From Polytrichum commune (Eukaryota; Streptophyta; Polytrichopsida; Polytrichales; Polytrichaceae), in NCBI GenBank assembly GCA_950295325.1, contig OX485805.1:20075501-20139500 (forward strand): a stretch of DNA of 64,000 bases, written 5' to 3'. The notes beneath the pieces were generated by a model, which saw only the letters and a program-made list of their open reading frames with translations, searched no databases and was not told where the DNA came from. The first letter of the stretch is position 1. The number at the start of each line of letters is the position of its first letter. Positions 1-9,462 of the stretch are shown here, piece by piece. The position numbers were made by a program, and so were the translations under genes.

Positions 1-305
1 TCCCTCTTAATAGAGATCAAAAGAACACATGTGTGCCTCTAACAATTTTGAATTGTTCGCAAATAATATGAGATAAATGTGATTACATGTTTAAAATGTA
101 TGCTCTCATATATTATTACCTTGATTTTCTCAAAATTAACACTTATAGAGGTGCAATTAACAAAGAAGGGAGTAGAGCATGTTATAACACTTAACACATA
201 ACACTCACTAATCTTACCAATTGTGTTTTTGTAGGGGAGTAAAATTTTCTTAACATATATGAAATTATAACGCTTATAGGGGTAACACTTATAGAGTCTT
301 AACTG
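1..305. mobile_element. End of a mariner/pogo-type DNA transposon
   Basis: The stretch ends in a terminus that reads, on the minus strand, CAGTTAAGACTCTATAAG, followed by repeated ATAACG/TAACACTTATAG-like motifs. It is followed at once by TA (306-307). Pogo/Tigger-type elements start with CAGT, carry such subterminal motifs and insert at TA. The left end lies outside the window and no transposase is readable. The class call is inferred from one end only. Confidence 0.4.
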
Positions 306-307
306 TA

Positions 308-1774
308 CATCAAACTCAACTATGTCCATGACAGCAGATTGACAGTGACTTTCAGCAGAAACTCAGATGAGGTTTGAAGAGTGAAGGAGAGCTTGCTCCT
401 GTAAATGACAAATTACATGTAAGTGCCCAGAAAATGTAATCAGCAAAGTACACCTGGAAAAGATGATGTCCAGAAAGATAGCAAAGATCCTTGCAAGTAT
501 TGATGTTCAAACAACACTTACAGATGAGGTAAACAGTAATTCATGAAATAAAAATCAAGAGAGATACTTACTTGAGCTTTTCAAGTTACATACTCAATAG
601 AAAGCAATAGAATAGAAGCAAACAGAAATTAGAAAGATGTAAAATTTTTTTTTTTGAAAAAGTCACATGTGGGAATAGCCAAAATGGTGGCAAGCCATTT
701 GACACAGGGCCACTCACAACAATCTGTCTGCATGAAAATAGCCACCTTTGAAGACATACCCATTGACTTTATTAATTCCCGACAGTAAGTCCTTGTCTTG
801 AGATTCTGGTGCATCTCTAGAGGTAATAGGAAGACTCAAGCAAACTGTTGTGTAGCATGTGTTAGTTGTTAGACCTCAATTTCGACACATGGAAACCATG
901 AGAGATAGATCAAAACCCTGACGTAGGAAAACAAAAGCCAAAACTTTAGTTTACACGATTAAAAATACCCTATTTTTGCTAGCAAAGGAAATCAGTCTGG
1001 AAATTGTTTCACTATCAAATGATGCATGGACAGTTGCACACAAGGGTTTAAATGCCCAAGATAGTTCAGAGTGCATACAGACATCTCAAGTAGAGTGCAT
1101 GGGTTCACACCCACCTCTGAGAATTAAATCATGAAAATCGAGGACAGGAATGAAAATCCTGTAGCATGTACTGTGACCTCAAAGCAGGAACTTACCTAAA
1201 CGTATGTGTCATGTCTGCACAATTGCGAAGTAGGAAGTGAACTTGGCTATAAATTGGCTTGCATTTGAGGAATGCATGTATTGCAAAGCTACAAAATGGC
1301 CATTGAGAACAACTGGGGGCAGAATCTGAGAGAATCTTGTTTATTTGCTGTAAAACTCACACATTGTGCACCTGCACTGGTTATTAGGAGGTGACCCCTG
1401 ATTGTGGCTTCATCCCTTCTCCTCTGGGTGGAATCGCCAAGTTTGCTGCAACGAGCTACAAAATGGTGCACATACTGAATTTCAAGCTATTTGACTCGGC
1501 TGGAATGATGACAGTAGAATTAAAAGTGCCATGGACATCAGTATATACAATCATTCATATTGTCGCAGACTTAGAAGAGCCGAGTCGTGAACATGATATC
1601 AATAAAGGTCAAAGATTTTTTGTGGGGTGAAACAATTAGACTAAAGACTTGTGAAGGCTAGCGAAAGCTAGCGAAAGCTGATCAACCCTTTAAGCATGTG
1701 TGTTGAAGTATGTACAAGTACCTAAGACATGCCCAGGGGATACCTCCTCACAAGGGAAGATGATAACTAATTTA
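308..1774. other. Gene-free spacer downstream of the coiled-coil gene
   Basis: No credible coding region, RNA gene or clear repeat was recognised. Short ORFs here (for example 629-814 and 1391-1630) show no family signature. The part next to 1775 is expected to hold the 3' UTR of the minus-strand coiled-coil gene. A short direct repeat of GCTAGCGAAA lies near 1660-1680. Confidence 0.5.
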
Positions 1775-4042
1775 TCATTCCATGTTGCCCCGCAGAATGC
1801 AGATTTGACCATCTCGAAGAAGCACATCTTCATCAAGCTGGCGAACTCGTCTGCGAAGATCTTCCACCTCTAAACTGGTCCGCAATGCTTCCTTGCACAT
1901 AGCCTCTGCTTCCTTCACCATCTCGTCTCTATCTTGTTTAACAGAACCCAACTCTTTTCGAGCTTCACTCAGATCCTTTGTTAGTTCCTCCACCGATGCC
2001 ATGTGCAATCTCAATGACTCTTCTCTGTCAGCCAGTCGACTCTCCAGGTCCGCATTTCGAATCGTAGTTTCGGAAAGAGAGCGATGCAAATCATCCCTCT
2101 CCGAAGTCAGGTCATCACGTTGTTGGAGAAGGATGGTGACTTGTGAGTTGCAGAGATTCAAATCTCCCTCTAATGTGTCCACTCTCTCCTGCAGAAACTG
2201 ACAGTTCAAATCCAGTGATTGAATTCTCTTATTATAATCCTCCACCCGCTTCTTGGCTGTCTCCAGCTCCTGCTCTGCTCTGTTCTTGAGCTCCATAGCC
2301 GATGCAATTTGAACCTGAAACTCTTCAATCTGTTTAATTTGTGACTGCGTTGCACTAGTAAGATCCTCGTTCTGTTTAGAGAGTCGCATCAACCGAGCAC
2401 TTTGCGAGTCTACAGTCTTAGCTAAGTTGCTGAGGGAGTGCTCCAGACCACAAATAACCTCATCTTTTCCAGCAATCTCCGCTCTGGCTTCCTGTAATTG
2501 AATGTCGCGCTCTGAGAGCTTATCCATCAACGACTCCAGCCTTTCATTCATACTATAAAGTTGTTGTGCTGCAGCCTGGAGATTCTGTCTCATATCATTT
2601 GAAGGCGGAGAATAAGTGCGAGCTTCCTTTTCCTTCACTTTTACTGCCGCCGCCGCAGCATTCTTTACAGATGCAACATTTGCAGCAGCTTTCTCTTTCA
2701 GCACTACTAAAGCCGCCTGAGTCGCCTGCTTCTTGTTGTTCTCCACATGATTGTCCAGTTGAGACTCCAATTTGAGGATGTCCATTTGTTTTGCCTGCAA
2801 AGTAGCTTGTGCTTTTGTAACCTCCTCTTGTAGACATCGATTCTCCTCCTCTAGTACTGTCAATTTAGCCTTCGATAACCGCAGGGCTTCTTTGCTGTCC
2901 TGTCTCTCCCTGACAACCAGCCTCAACTTCGCAAACAGAAGATTATTCTCGTCCTGTAGCTCAGCGATTTTAGCTTGTCCACGATCGATTTCTGCTCGTA
3001 ACTCCTGGTCTATACGTTTGATATGGCTACCGCTTTCTCTCTGCTGATTCGCAAACCTCTCCAGTAAGCAATTGATGTCACGTCGTAAGGTTGCGTTATC
3101 AACTCGAGATGCTTCAAGCTCCGTTCGCAAATTGACCTCCGCGCCACTGAGCCGCTGCAACTCCTTTTGCAGCCTGCTCATCCTCCCTTCTTTGTTGCCG
3201 TCCATGCCATTCTTGAGCCCCTGTCTAAGACCGTGGATGCTCTTCTCATGATCGGTACAAAGCTGTTGCAGCCGTTCAATCCTATTCTGCATATCCTGTT
3301 TCTCTCCATCTTTCCGAGCGCACATCAATCGAAGCTCCTCCACCTCCAAGTCCGCTTGTCGTGCTTGCTTACTACTGTGAGCAGCAGCTTGTCGGAGCTC
3401 CGAAATAGTTTTCTCTGCCCTCTCCACTCGTTTCCTGTGCCCGTCCATTTGCAACTCAAACTCTTTCACCTTCTCCCTCAGAATCGTCTCCTTCAGAGTC
3501 ATGGCCGCCAAGTCCTTGTGCAATTTCCCTTTCTCCTCTTCCAATGCCCAAACTCTGTTCCTCAGGCTATGGTCATCACCTTTCTCTTTCTCTTTCTCTA
3601 CCTTGGAATCCAAGTCATTCCGTTGTTGCTCTGGCATCATATCATTGGCGTCCGCACCAATCCGGAGCTCTATATTCTCCTTGCCTACACTATCTTGAGA
3701 TAAGATAGAAGAAACGTCTTCTCTCGACGAACTTCGTTGTTTTCTTCCAGACAGGAAGTCTGACCTCCGTCCTAACTCCTCCGACAGCTTGTATCCATTT
3801 TGAGGTAAATTATTATTTCCTTCCGAGCCTGCAGTAGTGCGATCCCACTCGATGTATTGATGACCCCCTTCACCCTCACCATTACTCGCCAATGCGTGCT
3901 CCCCTCCTTGCGCGGGTGGCGGCTTCGACTTCCCCTCCGAATCAAGAACCTTGAGAACGACAATTTCATCGTACCGGTGCTCCGGATTACACCGTTCCCT
4001 CACCAGGCCACCGCCACCGACGTCATGGCCGGTAGGCACCAT
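1775..4042 (-). CDS. Long coiled-coil protein, plant CAP-Gly-linker-like (DUF7653-type) family
   Basis: This intronless ORF encodes 755 residues. The first ATG is at 4042; an in-frame TAG lies three codons upstream of the preceding GTG GAA codons, which fixes the start. Residues 1-140 are low-complexity, charged and Ser-rich. From about 145 to the end the protein is almost continuous heptad-rich coiled coil, broken by an Ala/Lys-rich stretch and a short Pro linker near 450-485. The segment LCTDHEKSIHGLRQG (about 261-275), followed by a Leu-rich region with LRTELEASR and an INCLLERF block, matches what I remember of plant proteins annotated as CAP-Gly domain linker or DUF7653 (At3g55060/At2g39300-like). 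Their molecular role is not established; a cytoskeletal or membrane-tether role is a guess. There is no signal peptide or membrane segment. The C-terminus (DGQICILRG) looks natural. The gene is isolated, with GC content above its surroundings. Confidence in a real gene is high; in the family, moderate. Confidence 0.85.
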   Translation of the reverse strand: MVPTGHDVGGGGLVRERCNPEHRYDEIVVLKVLDSEGKSKPPPAQGGEHALASNGEGEGGHQYIEWDRTTAGSEGNNNLPQNGYKLSEELGRRSDFLSGRKQRSSSREDVSSILSQDSVGKENIELRIGADANDMMPEQQRNDLDSKVEKEKEKGDDHSLRNRVWALEEEKGKLHKDLAAMTLKETILREKVKEFELQMDGHRKRVERAEKTISELRQAAAHSSKQARQADLEVEELRLMCARKDGEKQDMQNRIERLQQLCTDHEKSIHGLRQGLKNGMDGNKEGRMSRLQKELQRLSGAEVNLRTELEASRVDNATLRRDINCLLERFANQQRESGSHIKRIDQELRAEIDRGQAKIAELQDENNLLFAKLRLVVRERQDSKEALRLSKAKLTVLEEENRCLQEEVTKAQATLQAKQMDILKLESQLDNHVENNKKQATQAALVVLKEKAAANVASVKNAAAAAVKVKEKEARTYSPPSNDMRQNLQAAAQQLYSMNERLESLMDKLSERDIQLQEARAEIAGKDEVICGLEHSLSNLAKTVDSQSARLMRLSKQNEDLTSATQSQIKQIEEFQVQIASAMELKNRAEQELETAKKRVEDYNKRIQSLDLNCQFLQERVDTLEGDLNLCNSQVTILLQQRDDLTSERDDLHRSLSETTIRNADLESRLADREESLRLHMASVEELTKDLSEARKELGSVKQDRDEMVKEAEAMCKEALRTSLEVEDLRRRVRQLDEDVLLRDGQICILRGNME

Positions 4043-5040
4043 TTCCACACACTACTACTTCACAAGCATATGAACACAGAATTCGTGAACAGGACAGACA
4101 AACAACCAAACGGTTCAATCAACACCGCTCGACGAGCTTCCCAAGACGAGGAGCCTCCTCTCCCAAATGTACGTCCAAGTCACCAGGTGACCACCAAGTC
4201 ATTTCAACTTCTGCCAAAATCTCCCTTCCCCTACCCCGTCACGAAACCTTGCAAAACAGGAAACACACACACACCTAACGGCCATTCACCGAAAAGGCAG
4301 CACCTCCAAGAATCAAACTCTCCCTGTCCGCGTTCCCCCTGCTTCCTCCAACACCTTCAAATGCAATCAAAACCGCAAAATACAAGAAACAGAGCAATAC
4401 AGGTACCTCCTGCCCCCTTTCCTACATCAACCTTCCCGCCTCCCGAACTAACCACCACCACCAGGCACTACCCCCGCGTACCAGCCACCATCATTGCACC
4501 AAGAAACTCACACAAAACGCAACCGTCATTCATCCACATTCACATTCGCCTCTCACTCCCACTCCCACTCCTCTCCTCCCCGACCCGCAGCCATCCAAGC
4601 TGTCCTTCCTCCCTTCCAATGCCTGTAACCTAACTTATCCGTCTCATGCAGGAATTCCGACGGCGATCGATCGATCAATCTGCAGAGGAGTAATAATTAT
4701 CTTCTAACCTCACCAAGTTAAGTTATTAGACTCCGCGAATTCAGAAGAGCAGTGCGTCTGCGACAAAGAAAAACAATGCTTGTTCCGTGTAGCCACTGTT
4801 CCACGTACTTCCGTGCATAACGGCTCCAATTCAGGTAGTCAGAACTAAAAGGAGGACGCTGGGGTTGAGAAGTTGAGCCTATCGGAGGGGACCAGGTGGA
4901 AGGAATTCACTGATGAATTTGTATGCACAAAGGGCACCCTGATGAGCATCGGGTTGATGGATGACGATGAATTAGGATGCTGGGATCGACATCATTTGAT
5001 CATTCCGTTCGAACCTCCATCATCGATCTTCGATCGTCTC
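4043..5040. other. Upstream region of the coiled-coil gene
   Basis: This covers the 5' UTR and promoter of the minus-strand gene. About 4050-4640 is rich in A and C on the plus strand (CT/GT-rich on the coding strand), as is common for plant 5' leaders. A plus-strand ORF across it is a Pro/Thr-rich shadow. I cannot place a TATA box or transcription start with confidence. Confidence 0.4.
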
Positions 5041-5044
5041 GATG

Positions 5045-5136
5045 GGTCCTGGCGCGGGAGGGTTGATGCTGGCGGCACGGGTAACGAGAAAGTGCCAGGG
5101 TTCGAACCGCTGTACTCCGGGCCTGCCATTTTTTGA
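5045..5136 (+). repeat. tRNA-like Pol III promoter (possible SINE head)
   Basis: GGTTCGAACC (about 5099-5108) is a perfect tRNA B box. A weak A-box-like TGGCGCGGGAGGG lies about 50 bases upstream, and a run of six T follows at about 5130. The flanks do not fold into a tRNA acceptor stem, so this is not an intact tRNA gene. A tRNA-derived SINE or decayed tRNA is the best reading. Confidence 0.3.
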
Positions 5137-5323
5137 AACTCCTCCCAATTTTAGGACTGTTGGGCATTAATGGGCAACAGGACTTGCTTGGAGGGAGGCA
5201 ACTTCAAGGAAGCAACCATAATGCTTGGGGCCAAATCCCATGTCACTTGAAAGCCAACTTTAGTATGTACCTTGGGCACCATTCTCCAAAATACATATTC
5301 TTTTGGTTCCACGAGTGACGACG

Positions 5324-5896
5324 TGTTCAAGATCAAAGTCTTCAATGCCCTTCAAATGCGATTTGGCCCTTCAAAATGTACTTCTCTCAAAACAACCCAT
5401 CAAAACGCAACCCCACATTGAAAATGAAGATGTCACTTGAAGTCCTCAATACAATATGCCCGCCACAAGAACCAACAAGCGTAGGGCATTGTCACTAAAA
5501 GAAATGAAGTCAAATGGTGCTCAGTGTTCAAGATCGAAGTCTTCAATGCCCTTCAAATGTGATTTGGCCCTTCAAAATGTACTTCTCTCAAAACAACCCA
5601 TCAAAACGCAACCCCACATTGAAAATGAAGATGTCACTTGAAGTCCTCAATACAATATGCCCGCCACAAGAACCAACAAGCGTAGGGCATTGTCACTAAA
5701 AGAAATGAAGTCAAATGGTGCTCAGTGTTCAAGATCGAAGTCTTCAATGCCCTTCAAATGTGATTTGGCCCTTCAAAATGTACTTCTCTCAAAACAACCC
5801 ATCAAAACGCAACCCCACATTGAAAATGAAGATGTCACTTGAAGTCCTCAATACAATATGCCCGCCACAAGAACCAACAAGCGTAGGGCATTGTCA
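5324..5896. repeat. 201-bp satellite, three units left of the LINE
   Basis: Near-identical units start at 5324, 5525 and 5726 (marker TGTTCAAGATC), giving a period of 201 bases. The array is interrupted at 5896 by a LINE and resumes at 13211. Small identical ORFs in the units result from the repetition and are not genes. Confidence 0.9.
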
Positions 5897-6129
5897 GATA
5901 GATAGAAACTCCGGTCCCTTTTAGGGGCCGGCGTGAATAGAGTGTCCGTTCGTAATGCCAACAACCCGATGCCCACAGGACATGGGGAAGCTGGGACAAA
6001 ACTACTCTCCTCTTTCGAGGATGGACACTATAGTAACTGAGAAACAAATAATGTGGGCCGATCATGGCCCACGGCGGTGCATGCCTTTTAGGTATAATTA
6101 GTGTTTTTGTTATGAGAGTGAACGCCAAG

Positions 6130-6300
6130 TCATGATTCCTCGGTTGGTTGTGGGAGGATGTTTGAGTTAAGACGTTCCGGGTTCGATTTCAGTCGAGTCC
6201 GTATGATCGTCTAAAATGTAACGCGTGACTTGGTGCTGCAAGTGAGTAAAAGGCAGGAAATTTGTACCAACCAACCGGCACCAATCCCTCATTCTGAGCT
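6130..6300 (+). repeat. Possible tRNA-derived segment within the LINE 3' UTR
   Basis: CCGGGTTCGATTTC (about 6177-6190) resembles a B box, and TCGGTTGGTTGTGGG about 35 bases upstream is a weak A box. This may be a SINE inserted in the element or part of its own 3' UTR. No target-site duplication was identified. Confidence 0.25.
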
Positions 6301-6623
6301 GTAAATATATACTAAATATTATATAAGTTTTTTGGGTTTTATGGAGGGTCTAAGTTTTGGGGGGGCGGTTGGTGGTTCTCAATTCTCCTCTTATGGAGGA
6401 GGATGGACATGGCATATTGTATTGCAATGGTATTAATGTTTTTAAAGGTATTTTTGATGGTAACCAGGGGTATTTTGAGATTTTCTTCTAGTATTTTCAT
6501 AGATGGGATGTGGGCCGTAGCTCGGGCCCCAGCTGTGATGACAATAAGTGGTTCGATTTTCCATCCTCTGGAAGCGATACTCTCAATCAAAGGTTTGTAT
6601 TTGTTGTTTTTTGCTTCTATTGT

Positions 6624-7013
6624 TTATGGGGAAAATCTGTCGTTACAATATGTGAATTCAATAAATTGTATGGTGAGGTTAGGGTCAATGTCAATGGGAG
6701 GGTCATTTTGATATGGTAATCCTTTAACGCATAGTATATCAGGTCGAAATCTTGTGTTGCAATGACATCTTTGTGTGTTACATGTGCAGGGGAGTAGCCA
6801 TTTGGGGACTGTATTTTCTTGGGGGTTATTATTGAAGGTACCGGCATTTATGAGAGTAAAACATCGGGATTTTTCGGACGAGATTAGAAGTTTCCTAATT
6901 TCTCCGACTGCTTTGTTATGTCTTTTAATTTGTAGTGAGTGTATATGTTGTTGGTTGCATTTCAGTAGAACATGTAGCCAAGTGTCTAGATCATTTGAAT
7001 TGCATATAGGGCA
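6624..7013 (-). other. CCHC knuckle plus restriction-like endonuclease motif of the LINE
   Basis: CPIC-x9-H-x4-C (C419, C422, H432, C437 of the reading from 8267) is followed by IKRHN (447-451), the arrangement seen at the start of the restriction-like endonuclease region of R2-type LINEs. Further on there are a Cys cluster (LPCTCNTQRCHC), RPDIL (508-512) and IQFIEFTYC (533-541), consistent with a PD-(D/E)XK core in which E-x-T replaces E-x-K. The same pattern is kept in the separate relic at 29.4-29.8 kb, so it is a real feature of the family. Confidence 0.7.
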
Positions 7014-7376
7014 TGTGATAGAGGGGTACCTCTGGTGACCGAAGAACATTTGTTTTCTAGCATTACCCATGTATGTTCCTGTGCGGAATTTAATAAGGCA
7101 AGATTTTTGTTTGTCTGTGATTAAGGGATTTGTCCAGAATTCGTTGGACAGTTCTTTGTCAATGTCTATATTTTCTGTCCATTTACACGTGTTGGGGGTT
7201 TGTGTGGCCATGATTGCTATATTGGTTTCCCTATCATATTTTTTAATTTGTTTTTCTAAGAATCTTACTGGACCTTTGTCTGGGACGTCTGCCATCGAGG
7301 CCCAGACGTCCTTTTGGTAATAGTACGGGATGGCGTGGGCATGTTCGTATGGGTGGATGGCAATTCTGTGTTCTAA

Positions 7377-7808
7377 TTCTAACCCGTCTTTTGCTAGTTT
7401 ATCCGCTTTTTCATTACCGTCAATGTTGACGTGTGCTCTGACTTTGTATAGTGTGATTGGCTGTGTACGGTCTTGGAGGATTTTTACCATGGAGTTGAGT
7501 GTGGTTTGGTCGGGGTGACTATTATGGAGAGTGGGGTGTTTAATTTGTGTGTTGAGTAGGTATAATACGTTTAGACTGTCTGTGAATATGAATGCGGGTT
7601 CATTAGGGAATTTTATATTAATGATTCTTAGTGTTTTGTGTATAGCCATCATTTCTGCACGTAGTATGTTTTGATGCCCATGGAGTCTTTTGGCGATATT
7701 TAAGCCTTTGGGGCTATAGATACCGTATCCAGCTCTTTCTCTTCTCCATACCCCAGGGGCAATTTCTTTGGGTTTTATAAAGGATCCGTCTGTGTAGTAG
7801 CTAAATTG
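7377..7808 (-). other. RNase H domain of the LINE
   Basis: The domain spans residues 154-297 of the 8267-6624 reading. The four acidic catalytic residues are in place: D160 (FSYYTDGS), E205 (LRAEMMA), D230 (AFIFTDSL) and D288 (GNEKADKLA). RNase H type I removes the RNA strand after first-strand synthesis. The domain lacks visible damage. Confidence 0.9.
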
Positions 7809-8039
7809 GGGGTGGAATTTTAGCGGTAAGTTAGTTTGGTAGTTTGGAAGTTGTGGGGTAGGGGTATTATTGTGTGGGATTGTATTTGGGTAGTTTGATG
7901 TGGCCCATTTTTTACTAGGGTTAACGGTGATGTTTGGAGGGGTGGGTGGTGCAGTTTGTGTGTGACTTTGTAGTATTTGGAGGTTATTTGCTGTGTCGTT
8001 TATTAATTTCATTTGTTCGTAGGTGCCTATGTTATTGTT

Positions 8040-8564
8040 TTGGTGATGGATACAGAATATTTGCATGGTAGATGGTTCTTTTCTTGTGATATTGAGCTCG
8101 GGGGGTATTGTGGGTTCCTCATACGTGATCGTATCAGCGGCGAAATGGGCAATGACGTGTGTGTCTGGGAATGGGCTTGTGTGTGGGTTGGAGTTTTGGT
8201 ACCAATTAGTATCCGGAGATATAAGTATAGTGATTGTATATGGATCATTTTGGGCCGCTATGCGCACCCAGTGAATAGCTTGTTGTAGGTCTGTTGTATT
8301 ACGAGGGTGTGCGTAACCGATTCCTTGCCATTTATGGTCAAACGTTTTACCTAGGGATCCAAATATTATGTCTCGCGAGAATGGTGAGTAGAATTGGGTG
8401 AATTATGTGGGACATGTAACTGGGGATGAAAAATATGAGTGGTTAATATTAAATGTTGTAATCAGGAGATCTAATATTTGGGTTGGTATTGTATATTGGG
8501 CTCGTTTGAGTGGGTCATTTTTTGGGATACGGTATTTGTACCTTTGGTATAACCAAACAATTTC
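8040..8564 (-). other. PCIF1/Dam-like adenine methyltransferase-like domain inside the LINE
   Basis: Read on the minus strand the segment has, in order: IPTQILDLL, HSYFSSPVTC, FYSPFSRDIIFGSLG, W-x-GIGYAHPRN, TITILISPDTNWYQN, HVIAHFAADTITYEEP and MQIFCIHH. In PCIF1-type adenine methyltransferases the order is a leading helix, a (F/A)-SP-(L)-NC block, a YcS-F-D--FGS-G block, the catalytic NPPF/Y after a Gly, then a hydrophobic strand ending in P-D/E-W. The layout fits well, and phage Dam enzymes share the P-x-x-T-x-W step after NPPY. Here the catalytic tetrapeptide position reads AHPR, two single-base changes from ANPP, so this copy may be inactive or the domain may have lost catalysis in the family. 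The assignment is by eye only. Confidence 0.5.
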
Positions 8565-9462
8565 AGTTTCGAACGATTGGGTAGATGGTTCTAGACCGTG
8601 TGTGTTGTTTTTTGCCAATTGGTATTGTTTCCATAACCATGTTGATCTAGCTTTCGGGATGGTAGTGAGGTGTCGGCCATTGTCTTCATATATGTGAGCG
8701 ATATCGAATTGTGTTTGGATGGTATCAGAGTTTGTTTCGATGTCGTTTTCTGGGTTGCATTCATTAATAGAGATATGTGCTAGTGGAATTATTGTGTTTG
8801 GTGTGACGTATCTTGTGTCTCTATGTTGTTCTGTGGAGAAGTAGGCATTAATTATGTTTGAAAAATGTTTGTGTTGTCTTTCTTTGTAGTAATGGATAAG
8901 TAGGTTTGTGTTGTGATTACATGTGTTGGTTTCACAGTAGGGGTATAGGTCCCTTTGAGTTCGCCATTTGTTATATTTGTTGTAGTCCATTGACATAAGT
9001 ACGACGTGACTGTTCTTTTTATTCCGTTATGGTCATTGGATTGTTTTTGTTTATGATCGATTATTTTGCGTATGGGGAATTGTCGGGGGTCTTTAAGCAT
9101 GTTGTTGGGAGGAGGGGGTAGAGGGGGGATGGAGAGGTTAGGGGGGTGTACGGGGGCGGTTGGTGGATGTGGTAGGATATTGTGGTGTCTTATTATATAT
9201 TTATTTTTTAGGGATCTTGGTGGATGGTGCTGTTGGCATGGTAGGGGACATTGATTACAAGGGGGTGACAAAATAATTGATTAGCTATGTTAAGTGTGCT
9301 TTTGATAAGTTTAGAAGGAGTGGAGTGGTAGATTTTGAATTCGTCCGGGTTCATTAGAGTGGTACCATTAGGCATGGTAATTTGGTCTAGTGTGATTATA
9401 TTATGTACAAGTAGTTTGTGTAGTAATTTAAATGAGGTGTTGGAATTTAGGCCATGAAACAT

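Larger units (their letters stand above)
6624..8996 (-). pseudogene. LINE C-terminal polyprotein: MTase-like, RNase H, CCHC and RLE
   Basis: Two open segments, 8996-8403 and 8267-6624, are in the same frame and are separated by a single in-frame TAA at 8403-8405. The part between 8402 and 8268 is open and continues the same protein, so about 790 residues can be read with one stop. In order they hold a Cys/His-poor linker, the methyltransferase-like domain (about 8564-8040), a Pro/Thr-rich linker, RNase H (about 7808-7377), a variable linker, a CCHC knuckle with RHN, and the terminal RPDIL...IEFTYC module. The position of RNase H before the CCHC/RLE block is a notable point of architecture. 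Confidence 0.8.

Noticed and set aside
3857-4633. 258-residue plus-strand ORF
   Set aside because: Pro/Thr/Ser-rich shadow antisense to the coiled-coil gene start and its CA-rich leader; no domain.
5045-5136. Functional tRNA gene
   Set aside because: B box and T-run are present but no acceptor stem partner or anticodon arm could be placed.
5456-5924. Identical 61- and 69-residue ORFs in tandem
   Set aside because: They are copies within the 201-bp satellite and have no start or context signals.
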